64,000 nt of DNA from an uncultured Bacteroidales bacterium (GTDB lineage: Bacteria; Bacteroidota; Bacteroidia; Bacteroidales; Porphyromonadaceae), in contig CAMYPM010000008.1 of the NCBI GenBank assembly GCA_947290775.1, positions 6,930 to 70,929 on the forward strand, in the 5' to 3' direction. Positions within the stretch are counted from its first letter, which is position 1; every line of letters begins with the position of its first letter. The position numbers and the translations under genes are program-made. Positions 44,574 through 53,178 of this stretch are shown here, in pieces. The notes under the pieces are model-generated. The model did not search any database. It worked only from the letters and a program-made list of their open reading frames with translations, and was not told where the DNA came from.

Positions 44574-46547
44574 ATGACAGGCACTATCCGATGCTTATGG
44601 GTATCTATACTACTATTATTCAGTTGGATACAAATTGCTTTTTCCCAGCAGGAAAATACTGTTTCTCCGCCCCCAACTCCTTCTACGGAAGAAATAATGA
44701 GAATCATAGAGGACGGCTATGTGGCAGAAGATGCCATATCCGACTTTTTGGATCTCTCCGGAGCGGGCAAGCTTCCTACGCCTTCTGCGCCCTCCTATAA
44801 CGTGAATCTTATTTCTATTGATGAGCTTAGAGAGCACTTAGGTGCTGATAGTATCCAAGCGGCTGCGTTGGTAACTTATCGTCATCAGAAAGGAGGTAGA
44901 ATACGCTCTGTCTCTGAATTAAAACTAATCCCCTATTGGGATAAGAAAACTATTGACCGGATAGCTCCTCATCTATCCTTCGAGTATACGTCCGACAAAC
45001 AACAGAACAAAGTAAAGGGAGAAGCTATCATAAGCTTATCTGCTCCCTTTATGTCAAAGCCTAGTGCTCCTATAGAATACTTAGGTCCATCATACGAAAC
45101 ACAGGTGCGTATAAGGGGACAGGTAGCAAATTTACAGTATGGGCTTCTAGCAGACAAAGACCGATACGAACCTATCTTCTCACATGGGACGAAAGGATTT
45201 GATTCCTATGGGATTCATATAACTTATATTTCCGACAAAGGACTCCTGAGAAAAATGATCATAGGAGACTACGGGTTAGATTGGGGATTAGGTCTGATTG
45301 CCCGCAATAGCTTCATGCGGGGTATTATTCCTTACAGTAAGACAATTAAGCGTTCTAAAGGGATACTACCCATACTGACAGATAATTATAATGCGCACCT
45401 ACGAGGTGCTGCCATAGAGCTCGGGCATAAAGAAGTGTCGCTCACTTTTTCTTATTCACGCCAACATTTAGATGGTGCTTATGACCAAAGGCATAATACT
45501 ATTATAAGGCTACGCCCCGAACTTCCTCATCGCACAGAGCAAGATCTACAACTACGCCACAAGGTGATAGAGCAAAGCTATGCAGGACGTGTACAATGGG
45601 AGCGGAGCACCTTCAGAATCGGGGTAAACGGAATTTTAATTAACTGGGATGGAGCTTACCTAAGTTATATGCCCGGTTACTTTTCGCATCCTTCCTTTCA
45701 CAATAAAATGAAGCATTCTCTTGTTTCCGCAGATAGCTATTGGATATCTCTTGATGGACGACTCTCATTTGCTGCAGAGGCTGCTTTATCAGATAGCAAG
45801 GGCTTCGCTGCTGTTGCTACGGGTCGTTATAATGCAGGAAGTAGGGGATCTCTTTTCATCGCTATAAGACACTTATCAGCCGACTACATCTCCCGAAGAG
45901 GCAATTCTCTCACACGTTTTACAACTCTCGGGAATGAGCAAGGTGCCTTTATTCGTTACTCTACCCCACTGCCATATTACCTTACGATTGACAGTTATCT
46001 CGATTTGTATCGTTCTCTCCATCCAAGGCATAACAAAGAAGACAAGACAAGGGGACTAATTCTTTCCTCTACACTTACTTATGCCCGCAATGAACAAGGG
46101 AGAATATATACCACCTATACTTATCGGAAAGAGAATGATGCAAATGCCTACTTTAGGGTGCTTTTAGGAACTGACTGGTTTCTTTCTCCGAAATGGAAGT
46201 TACGATTTATCGGGCAATACAAAAGAGTTGGTGAAAATTCTAAAGGGGCTATGCTCTCCGCACAAGCTACCTACCATCCGTCACACACTCTTAAAGTGAA
46301 TCTGCTTGGGGCTATCTTTAGTACCTCCGACTTTGCCTCTCGCACCTACTTGTATATACCCCGCGTTCGCTTTACAAAAGGGCAAATGATGTACTACGGA
46401 AGAGGAGGATTAGTAAGTCTTTCCTCTTCACTACGAGTTAAGAATTGGAATGTTGAAGGAGCTATTGGCTACATTAGTACCTCAAAATCACTCAAAGGAA
46501 CACCAAGTAGCTTTGAAGGAGCCGTTTCGTTTTCCTACCACTACTAA
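44574..46547 (+). CDS. Helix-hairpin-helix envelope protein with beta-rich C-terminal region
   Basis: 657 residues. A signal peptide (MTGTIRCLWVSILLLFSWIQ..., cut near AFSQQ) is followed by a Pro/Ser-rich stretch, then a ComEA-like helix-hairpin-helix region at about residues 78-135 (VNLISIDELREHLGAD; GGRIRSVSELKLIPYWD). The remaining ~500 residues are rich in alternating aromatic and polar strands with many Gly/Tyr/Arg (IGDYGLDWGLGLIAR; FIRYSTPLPYYLTID; ending FEGAVSFSYHY, an aromatic-ended strand). This suggests an outer-membrane beta barrel. Similar proteins recur in Bacteroidota as 'helix-hairpin-helix domain-containing'; function is unknown. It precedes mntP by 14 bases. Confidence 0.75.
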   Translation: MTGTIRCLWVSILLLFSWIQIAFSQQENTVSPPPTPSTEEIMRIIEDGYVAEDAISDFLDLSGAGKLPTPSAPSYNVNLISIDELREHLGADSIQAAALVTYRHQKGGRIRSVSELKLIPYWDKKTIDRIAPHLSFEYTSDKQQNKVKGEAIISLSAPFMSKPSAPIEYLGPSYETQVRIRGQVANLQYGLLADKDRYEPIFSHGTKGFDSYGIHITYISDKGLLRKMIIGDYGLDWGLGLIARNSFMRGIIPYSKTIKRSKGILPILTDNYNAHLRGAAIELGHKEVSLTFSYSRQHLDGAYDQRHNTIIRLRPELPHRTEQDLQLRHKVIEQSYAGRVQWERSTFRIGVNGILINWDGAYLSYMPGYFSHPSFHNKMKHSLVSADSYWISLDGRLSFAAEAALSDSKGFAAVATGRYNAGSRGSLFIAIRHLSADYISRRGNSLTRFTTLGNEQGAFIRYSTPLPYYLTIDSYLDLYRSLHPRHNKEDKTRGLILSSTLTYARNEQGRIYTTYTYRKENDANAYFRVLLGTDWFLSPKWKLRFIGQYKRVGENSKGAMLSAQATYHPSHTLKVNLLGAIFSTSDFASRTYLYIPRVRFTKGQMMYYGRGGLVSLSSSLRVKNWNVEGAIGYISTSKSLKGTPSSFEGAVSFSYHY

Positions 46548-46561
46548 AGCTTTTATACCTC

Positions 46562-47245
46562 ATGATTCGCATAATAATAAAAGGCATACTCATATCCTTA
46601 GCCATATCGGTTGATGCTTTCACTGTTGCTATGGTAGAGGGTTTACACATTCACGGCAAACACCGAACAAGACAATTGTTTCAATTAGCCTTCTTCTTTT
46701 GTGTCACCAACGTGGCAATATTTATTATCGGATATTTGTTAGGGGCATCTATCGCCTCTACTTTCGATTCTATTGACCATTGGGTTGCATTTGGTCTGCT
46801 CCTTCTTGTGGCATTACACATGCTGTATGATGTTATTTTCAGCAAGAAGAATAAGAAGGAACCTACTCTTATGAGAAAGAATGACAGCTTTTCAGAAGTT
46901 CAAAAAAAGTTCAAATCACGACGTATGCTTCTGTTGTCATTAGCCATTGGAGTAGATGCTTTTGCGGTAGGTCTTAGTTATTCTCTCTCGGGAGATCCTC
47001 TATGGCTACACTCATTTATTTTCTTTTTGATCACATTTATTATATGCTTTGTAGGAGGTTGGTTAGGTGGCCAGATCAAGCAGCGTTATGTGAAGATAGC
47101 AGAAGTTGTGGGAGCTGTCGTACTTGTTCTAATAGGGATAAGTATCCTTATTGAGCACACGTCTCCCGATAGAGAGATCATGAAGCCTCAAACAGAAATC
47201 TATCTGATGCAATCTTATCAAAGAGATATTAATAAGGATCAGTAG
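46562..47245 (+). CDS. mntP: Manganese efflux protein MntP
   Basis: Inner-membrane exporter that protects against excess Mn(II). 227 residues with six hydrophobic helices arranged as two repeats. Each repeat carries the Asp-containing motif of the family: LAISVDAFTVAMVEGL (residues 12-27) and LAIGVDAFAVGLSYSL (about 128-143). The middle loop is basic (SKKNKKEP, KKFKSRRM), and a ~25-residue C-terminal tail is longer than in E. coli MntP (188 residues). I see no Mn (yybP-ykoY) riboswitch in the 14 bases upstream, so it probably depends on the preceding gene's promoter. Confidence 0.9.
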   Translation: MIRIIIKGILISLAISVDAFTVAMVEGLHIHGKHRTRQLFQLAFFFCVTNVAIFIIGYLLGASIASTFDSIDHWVAFGLLLLVALHMLYDVIFSKKNKKEPTLMRKNDSFSEVQKKFKSRRMLLLSLAIGVDAFAVGLSYSLSGDPLWLHSFIFFLITFIICFVGGWLGGQIKQRYVKIAEVVGAVVLVLIGISILIEHTSPDREIMKPQTEIYLMQSYQRDINKDQ

Positions 47246-47357
47246 CCACTTAGACCATAATACCCACAGAGCATAGATTATTGTCAACAGATACGCCTAA
47301 ATGAGAAATACCCCATTTTGCCCTTGATATGCAAGTCGACATTTTGGATGAAAAGAG

Positions 47358-47365
47358 TAACTTTG
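47358..47365 (+). promoter_or_regulatory. -7 box abutting nrnA
   Basis: TAACTTTG, an exact TAnnTTTG match, ends 6 bases before the ATG at 47372. It rules out the longer frame openings at 47318 and 47349 if this is the only promoter. Confidence 0.5.
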
Positions 47366-47371
47366 TGTACC

Positions 47372-48451
47372 ATGAAGATATATAACAATATTGACCCGAG
47401 TATACCAATAAATACTGAAGCTGAAGCCGCTCTCTTCACTCAATTGCAGAAGTCTCAGCATGTACTAATCTTGGGACATAAAGGGCCGGATGGAGATTCA
47501 GTAGGAAGCTCTTTAGCAATGCACTACTATTTGATGGCCATTGGAGTAAAGAGCACCGTTGTAATGGATGGATCCTTTCCCTATACGCTAAAGAATATAG
47601 AGGGTCTGGATCATATCATATCCATCCACATGGACAACGTTCCTGAAGGATTGCAGCAACTCATAGACAACACTGATACAGTTCTTTGCTTAGACTTTAA
47701 TAAGCTGAGTAGAACCGGAAAAACACTCACTTCTCTCCTTCAAGAAAGCCTTAGTAAGCAAAGGCGTCCCGTACTCTGCATTGATCATCATACTAATCCC
47801 CAAGACGAGGATTTTGATATACTCATCAGTGTTCCTCAAGCTTCTGCTACCTGTCATATATTGGCATTGCTACTGATTGAAAGGATATCTTCATTCCCTC
47901 CAAAAATACAACAGATAATTGCTACTCAATTACTATGGGGTATTATCACAGATACAGGTCGCTTTAATCATGCTTCAGGAAATCCAGCCTTATTTGAAGT
48001 AGTGGCGGATTTGATGCGGTTGGGTGCTCAAAAAGATCTCATCGTGAATGAAACCTTTCACAGCCATCCGGTGTCAAGGCTTCGCTTGGAAGGATATGTA
48101 ATGGAGCATATGGTCATAAGAGAAGATCTCGGAGTTGCCTATTTCTCGCTCACCTTAGATGAACTAAAACATTTTGGGGTTACGCCTGCTGATACGGAAG
48201 GGCTTGTCAATAAACCATTAGATATAGCCTCCATAAAGTGTAGTGCATTCTTTCGAGAAAGCCGAGAAGAAGGTATAAAGATATCAATGCGCAGTAAGGG
48301 AGACTTTGCTGTCAATGCGATATGCAGTACCTGCTACGGAGGAGGAGGACACATAAATGCTGCTGGTGGAGAATTAGCTTCAGGTAATATGGAAGAGGCT
48401 ATTTCGCTCTTTCTTCAAGAAGTGACTTCATTCGCTGAAAAAGGAAAATAA
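47372..48451 (+). CDS. nrnA: DHH-family phosphoesterase (NrnA-like nanoRNase / pAp phosphatase)
   Basis: Degrades 2-5-base RNAs and/or pAp or cyclic-dinucleotide products. About 359 residues from ATG 47372. The DHH domain has ILGHKGPDGDSVGSSLAMHY, LCLDFNKLSRTG, VLCIDHHTNP (the DHH signature) and WGIITDTGRFNHAS. The C-terminal DHHA1 domain has GIKISMRSKGDF and the RNA-binding YGGGGHINAAGG. In Bacteroidota the same fold includes cyclic-di-AMP phosphodiesterases, so the substrate is uncertain. The DUF4827 lipoprotein gene follows after 39 bases. Confidence 0.87.
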   Translation: MKIYNNIDPSIPINTEAEAALFTQLQKSQHVLILGHKGPDGDSVGSSLAMHYYLMAIGVKSTVVMDGSFPYTLKNIEGLDHIISIHMDNVPEGLQQLIDNTDTVLCLDFNKLSRTGKTLTSLLQESLSKQRRPVLCIDHHTNPQDEDFDILISVPQASATCHILALLLIERISSFPPKIQQIIATQLLWGIITDTGRFNHASGNPALFEVVADLMRLGAQKDLIVNETFHSHPVSRLRLEGYVMEHMVIREDLGVAYFSLTLDELKHFGVTPADTEGLVNKPLDIASIKCSAFFRESREEGIKISMRSKGDFAVNAICSTCYGGGGHINAAGGELASGNMEEAISLFLQEVTSFAEKGK

Positions 48452-48490
48452 TATTTACACCCACACAATAAATTTCAAGTAACGACAACC

Positions 48491-49093
48491 ATGAAAAATA
48501 AACTAACCTTTGGCACTATTGCCGTTCTTTTTGCTCTTCTCTTCTTAGGGGGTTGTAAGGAAAAAGAGATGAAGTCACTTACCCAGCTGATCAAAGAAGA
48601 GAAAGGTAATATTAGCTCATTCATCAACGAACAAGGCTTTTCTGTAAAAGAAGCCAGTGGAGAGGAGACCTCTTTTGAGAAAAACATTTTGTATCATTTT
48701 CCTAATGGACTCTACATGGAGGTTATCGATCCCGGGAAAACACGTCCGGAAGCCAATAAGACGAAGATAGTTGTTCGATTCAAAGGATATTTCTTCGCCG
48801 AAAAGCCTTTATCTCCCTTCAACAACCTTACAGACGGATCTTTCCAAAATACAGAATTCTTATACATAGAAGCCTATAATAGAGGAGCTCTACACTATAG
48901 TCTGCTTCCGTCTGCTCCCGGTTATTCGCTCAATTCATTGATGTGCGAAGGCCTTGCGTTCCCCATGTCCCTTTGTGGCGATGGGGCACGAGTAAAACTT
49001 ATTATTCCATTTCTAATTGGACCGGAGATGGCTTATAATGCAGGATCTTCTATGTATTGTGAAGAAGTAGTATACGAGTTTAGTAAACCATGA
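48491..49093 (+). CDS. DUF4827 family lipoprotein
   Basis: 200 residues with a lipoprotein signal peptide (MKNKLTFGTIAVLFALLFLG..., lipobox LGGC, Cys at residue 22). Acidic/Lys residues follow. The mature part is short and mixed alpha/beta, with FHFPNGLYMEV-like and FKGYFFAEKPL segments and a late CGDGARVKLIIPFLIGP that recalls FKBP-type folds loosely. DUF4827 sits between nrnA and glmM in Bacteroidales; its role is unknown. Anchoring to the periplasmic or outer membrane is predicted. Confidence 0.85.
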   Translation: MKNKLTFGTIAVLFALLFLGGCKEKEMKSLTQLIKEEKGNISSFINEQGFSVKEASGEETSFEKNILYHFPNGLYMEVIDPGKTRPEANKTKIVVRFKGYFFAEKPLSPFNNLTDGSFQNTEFLYIEAYNRGALHYSLLPSAPGYSLNSLMCEGLAFPMSLCGDGARVKLIIPFLIGPEMAYNAGSSMYCEEVVYEFSKP

Positions 49094-49113
49094 TTTTATA
49101 GCCTTATATTGAG

Positions 49114-50505
49114 ATGTCATTAATAAGTTCCATTTCAGGGATTAGGGGTACAATTGGGGGAGGAGTCAACGAGGGCTTATCTCCCATTTCTGTGGCAAAA
49201 TTTACTGCTGCCTATGCCACTTTTATAAGAAATAGTACCGGAATTACAAAGCCACATATTGTAATTGGCCGAGATGCACGTCTTTCCGGCCAAGCTGTCT
49301 TACGAGTTGTCAGTGGGACTCTGATGGCATCAGGCTGCTCAGTAACCGATATAGGCTTAGCGACAACACCAACGACGGAAATGGCAGTCATAGGTCTCCA
49401 TGCGCAAGGAGGGATTATCATCACTGCCAGCCACAATCCTATGAATTGGAATGCCCTCAAGCTACTCAACGCAAAGGGTGAGTTTCTCTCTGCAAAAGAG
49501 GGAGAAGAAGTTTTACAACGAGCTAATAATGAGGACTTTACTTTCGCTAATGTAGAAGAATTAGGCTCTATTGAAGAAAAAGACTGGCTTGAGCAGCATG
49601 TACGTAGTATCATAGAGCTTCCCGAAGTAGATGTAGAGGCCATTTATGATGCCAAGCTAAGAGTTGCCTTTGACTCTGTCAATTCTGTTGGTGGCATAGC
49701 GCTACCCTATCTGTTGCAAGTACTTGGTGTAGAAGAGGTTATTCCGGTAAATGCTATTCCGGATGGCATCTTTAGACATAATCCTGAGCCACTTCCTAAG
49801 CACCTGACTGCATTAGCAGAGGCGGTCACCTCCCATGCAGCATCTGTAGGCTTTGCAGTGGATCCAGACGTAGATCGATTGGCTATAGTAGACGAAAACG
49901 GCAACTTCTTTGGAGAAGAGTATACGCTAGTAGCTGTTGCTGATTATATTCTTTCCTGTAAAGGCCCTGGAGCTACAGTATCCAATCTAAGCTCATCCCG
50001 AGCACTCAAAGAGATAACCGAGCGTCATGGAGGCAGCTATTCAGCTGCTGCCGTAGGAGAGGTGAATGTAGTAGAAAAAATGAAGGAAACGAATGCAATC
50101 ATCGGAGGAGAAGGAAATGGTGGAGTCATTTATCCTGCACTGCACTATGGCCGTGATGCACTGGTTGGTATTGCGCTCTTTCTCACGTTTATTGCTAAGG
50201 AAAAGATAAAAGTGAGTACTCTGCGAACACGCTACCCCAACTTATACATGGCAAAGGAGAAGATCTCTCTACCTAACAAAGAGCGTGTACCGGAGATTTT
50301 TAATGCTCTGGAGTCTCACTTCTCAATAGGTGATGCCAACTATGTAGACGGGCTTAAGCTTGACTTTTCGGATCGCTGGTTACATGTACGCACAAGCAAT
50401 ACAGAGCCCATATTACGCTTTTATACAGAGGCTAAAACGGAAGAAGCCGCTCAAGCATTGGCTGAAGAAGCACAAGCTATTGTTGCGGAGCTACTAAGCA
50501 AATAG
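49114..50505 (+). CDS. glmM: Phosphoglucosamine mutase
   Basis: Interconverts glucosamine-6- and -1-phosphate on the way to UDP-GlcNAc for peptidoglycan and LPS. 463 residues. The phosphoserine loop is GIIITASHNPMNWNALKLL (about residues 107-125), and the Mg site is FAVDPDVDRLAIVDENG. The sugar-binding loop is IGGEGNGGVIYPAL and the C-terminal phosphate-binding loop VRTSNTEPILRFYTEA. The glycine-rich sugar loop GGEGNGG and absence of a PMM/PGM-type extension favour GlmM, but a phosphomannomutase activity cannot be excluded. rlmD starts 8 bases after. Confidence 0.88.
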   Translation: MSLISSISGIRGTIGGGVNEGLSPISVAKFTAAYATFIRNSTGITKPHIVIGRDARLSGQAVLRVVSGTLMASGCSVTDIGLATTPTTEMAVIGLHAQGGIIITASHNPMNWNALKLLNAKGEFLSAKEGEEVLQRANNEDFTFANVEELGSIEEKDWLEQHVRSIIELPEVDVEAIYDAKLRVAFDSVNSVGGIALPYLLQVLGVEEVIPVNAIPDGIFRHNPEPLPKHLTALAEAVTSHAASVGFAVDPDVDRLAIVDENGNFFGEEYTLVAVADYILSCKGPGATVSNLSSSRALKEITERHGGSYSAAAVGEVNVVEKMKETNAIIGGEGNGGVIYPALHYGRDALVGIALFLTFIAKEKIKVSTLRTRYPNLYMAKEKISLPNKERVPEIFNALESHFSIGDANYVDGLKLDFSDRWLHVRTSNTEPILRFYTEAKTEEAAQALAEEAQAIVAELLSK

Positions 50506-50513
50506 TATATATT

Positions 50514-51941
50514 GTGAGCCGAAAAATAAAAAAGCCACTCCCCATCCTCAACAATGTGCATATTGAGGGCATTGCTGCAGAAGGACAGTCCATTGCACAC
50601 GAGGAGGGAAAGGTGCTATTCGTACCCTTTGGAGCACCCGAAGATATCTGTACAGTACAGATTGTAAAAAAGAAAAAACACTTCTCCGAAGGGCGTATTA
50701 TCGCTTTAGAAAAGCCGTCTCCACATCGGATTGATCCTATATGTACACACTTTGGCACCTGCGGAGGATGCAAGTGGCAGCATATACCTTACTCTATGCA
50801 ATTAGAGGCAAAAGAGACTCAAGTAATAGATGCTTTAGCACGACTTGGAGGTGTATCTGTAGAAAAGCAACTACCCATTCTTGGTGCTGATCATGTATTT
50901 AGATACCGCAATAAGGTAGAGTTCACTTTCAGCAACCGTCGTTGGATGACAAGTGAGGAAATGCAACTTTCCAATGGGGAAGGTTATGAAAAAGGCTTTG
51001 GATTTCATATCCCGGGGCGCTTTGACAAGGTATTAGATCTACACGAATGCCACTTAGCTACAGAGACCACAAACAGAATTAGGGATGCAATCAGAGAGCT
51101 CACTATTTCTGAGACTTCTCAATACAGCTATTTCGATCTAAGAGAGCAGAATGGTATGATGCGTACTGCTATGGTGAGAAGTAACGCAAAGGGAGACATT
51201 ATGCTTTTGCTTGCCTTTGCGGAAGATGACGAGGAGTCTCGTAATAAGCTTCTCAGTACATTAGTGACACGCTTCCCCGAGATCAAATCGCTTGTATGGG
51301 TTATTAATACAAAGGCTAACGACACTTTTGCTGATTTAGAGATACATTGCTTTCATGGCAATGATTACATCATGGAACAATTAGGAGACTTAAACTTCAA
51401 AATAGGAGCTAAGTCTTTCTTTCAAACAAATACAGCGCAAGCGCTTAAACTCTATAATGTGGTAAAGGACTTCGCTACCTTGCAAAGTAGTGATGTAGTC
51501 TATGACCTATATACAGGTACCGGCACTATCGCTAACTATGTAGCAAGAGAGTGTAGTAAGGTCATAGGTATCGAATACGTACCTGAAGCGGTTGAAGATG
51601 CCAAAGAGAATAGTCACGTCAATGGTATTACCAATACTCTATTCTTTGCAGGCGACATGAAAGACATCCTCCAATCGGACTTTCTTGAAGAGCATGGTAC
51701 ACCGGATGTGATCATTACCGACCCTCCACGAGCGGGCATGCATCCCGATGTGATCAAAACAATTTTAGCTGCCCAACCAAGGAAAATTGTTTACGTAAGT
51801 TGCAATCCAGCCACTCAAGCGCGAGACGCTGCGCTTCTCGTTGCAGGGAATTATCGAATATTACGTTCACAGCCGGTGGATATGTTTCCTCAAACACACC
51901 ATGTAGAGAACGTACTTCTCCTTACCCGTAATGAGAAATAG
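50514..51941 (+). CDS. rlmD: 23S rRNA (uracil-5-)-methyltransferase RlmD/RumA type
   Basis: 475 residues. An N-terminal TRAM domain (IEGIAAEGQSIAHEEGKVLF) is followed by the 4Fe-4S Cys cluster (ICTHFGTCGGCKWQH, about 81-95, with a further Cys in the catalytic part). The SAM-dependent methyltransferase domain has VVYDLYTGTGTIANYVA, IITDPPRAGMHPD and the catalytic nucleophile in YVSCNPATQARD. The start is GTG 50514. The paralogue RlmC/TrmA-like enzymes share the fold, so the exact uridine is by family inference. It overlaps the permease gene by 11 bases. Confidence 0.92.
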   Translation: MSRKIKKPLPILNNVHIEGIAAEGQSIAHEEGKVLFVPFGAPEDICTVQIVKKKKHFSEGRIIALEKPSPHRIDPICTHFGTCGGCKWQHIPYSMQLEAKETQVIDALARLGGVSVEKQLPILGADHVFRYRNKVEFTFSNRRWMTSEEMQLSNGEGYEKGFGFHIPGRFDKVLDLHECHLATETTNRIRDAIRELTISETSQYSYFDLREQNGMMRTAMVRSNAKGDIMLLLAFAEDDEESRNKLLSTLVTRFPEIKSLVWVINTKANDTFADLEIHCFHGNDYIMEQLGDLNFKIGAKSFFQTNTAQALKLYNVVKDFATLQSSDVVYDLYTGTGTIANYVARECSKVIGIEYVPEAVEDAKENSHVNGITNTLFFAGDMKDILQSDFLEEHGTPDVIITDPPRAGMHPDVIKTILAAQPRKIVYVSCNPATQARDAALLVAGNYRILRSQPVDMFPQTHHVENVLLLTRNEK

Positions 51942-53178
51942 GAAGCTCTTTTTTCCTTTTTTTTTAGCGCATCGACTGATGTATGCCCATAGTGAAGAGC
52001 ACTCTGCAGTCGAACGATTGATCGCCTTTACAATTGCCGGAGTTGCCCTCTGCTTGGCAGTAGTGCAGCTTACTCTACTTATCTCTCAAGGGTTTAAGCA
52101 ATCTGTAAGAGAGCGCATTGTAGTTGCCAGAGGGGATTTGATAATTTCCCCTTATGAAGAGAGCAATACTTACGTAGATGCGTCTGAAGACATGCTCCAC
52201 TTTCTTATTAACTTACCTCATATAGAAGGACTTCGCACTGTATTAGAGACAACCGGCATACTTAAAAGTGATAGTGCCTTTGTAGCGACGCACCTAATGG
52301 GGGTTTCCTCCTTTGAAAGTTTTCGTGAAGTTGAAGATTTACTCATAGAGGGAGAAGTTCCCTCTCGTGACCAAGTATTGCAATACAATAACTGTGCTCT
52401 ACTTCCTCTCGGAACGGCTAAGAAGTTAGACAAAAGGGTGGGCGACAAAGTTTTGCTCTACCTTTATGAGGAGGGCGATATTGTAATGAAACAACTCTCA
52501 GTTGTAGGCATTCTCAATCAACCATTAGCCAGTGGCTCTACCTCCGTTATTTACCTTCCTTATCTACAGCGTGCATTAGGACTGAATGAACACTCCGTTT
52601 CACGTATTGAGCTTTTTACTTCGCCACAAGTTGAGAAAAAGGAAGTAGTCGCCTCTGTTGTAGAGCAATTGAGCCATAGTTCCTACTCGCAAAACCAGCA
52701 TTTAGGTATCAACACCTGTGAAGAACTAATGCCCTCTGTCTTCCACTGGATTGATATGTTGGATGGTAATGTGACGCTTCTCATTACCATTATGGTCATC
52801 GTAGCCGCCTTTACCATGATGACCGGCTTACTTATACTCATACTAAGCCGAGTACGTATGATAGGTATTTTGAAGTCTTTAGGGGCATCTAACCGCTCTA
52901 TAGGCTATATTTTCCTTTTCTTAGCTGCCAAGATTATATTTTTAGGCATTATTTGGGGAAATGTGATTACAGGGATATTAGCATTTGTACAAAACCGCTT
53001 CCATCTGCTCCGCTTAGATGCAGACATCTATTATGTATCGTACGTGCCCTTAACCTTCTCTTTTAATAGTTGGCTGGCAGTTAATATAGGCGCTTTTCTG
53101 ATTATTTTACTACTCTTCTTCCTACCTACGAGCGCTGTCTCACGCATTAAGCCGGCCGGAATCATGCGATTTCAATAG
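51931..53178 (+). CDS. FtsX-like ABC transporter permease (LolC/LolE type)
   Basis: 415 residues with the MacB/LolCE/FtsX permease layout. One N-terminal helix (about 30-55) follows the start LAHRLMYAHSEEHSAVERLI. A periplasmic domain of about 210 residues comes next, then three C-terminal helices beginning ITIMVIVAAFTMMTGLLILI. LKSLGASNRSIGYIFLFLAA is the coupling helix of lipoprotein-releasing permeases. No ATP-binding subunit is adjacent, so the LolD-like partner must be elsewhere. Lipoprotein release is inferred. Its 3' end overlaps the convergent MATE gene by 17 bases. Confidence 0.85.
   Translation: MRNRKLFFPFFLAHRLMYAHSEEHSAVERLIAFTIAGVALCLAVVQLTLLISQGFKQSVRERIVVARGDLIISPYEESNTYVDASEDMLHFLINLPHIEGLRTVLETTGILKSDSAFVATHLMGVSSFESFREVEDLLIEGEVPSRDQVLQYNNCALLPLGTAKKLDKRVGDKVLLYLYEEGDIVMKQLSVVGILNQPLASGSTSVIYLPYLQRALGLNEHSVSRIELFTSPQVEKKEVVASVVEQLSHSSYSQNQHLGINTCEELMPSVFHWIDMLDGNVTLLITIMVIVAAFTMMTGLLILILSRVRMIGILKSLGASNRSIGYIFLFLAAKIIFLGIIWGNVITGILAFVQNRFHLLRLDADIYYVSYVPLTFSFNSWLAVNIGAFLIILLLFFLPTSAVSRIKPAGIMRFQ

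Noticed and set aside
46548..46561. Mn-sensing riboswitch before mntP
   Set aside because: Only 14 bases separate mntP from the preceding gene, too short for a yybP-ykoY element.
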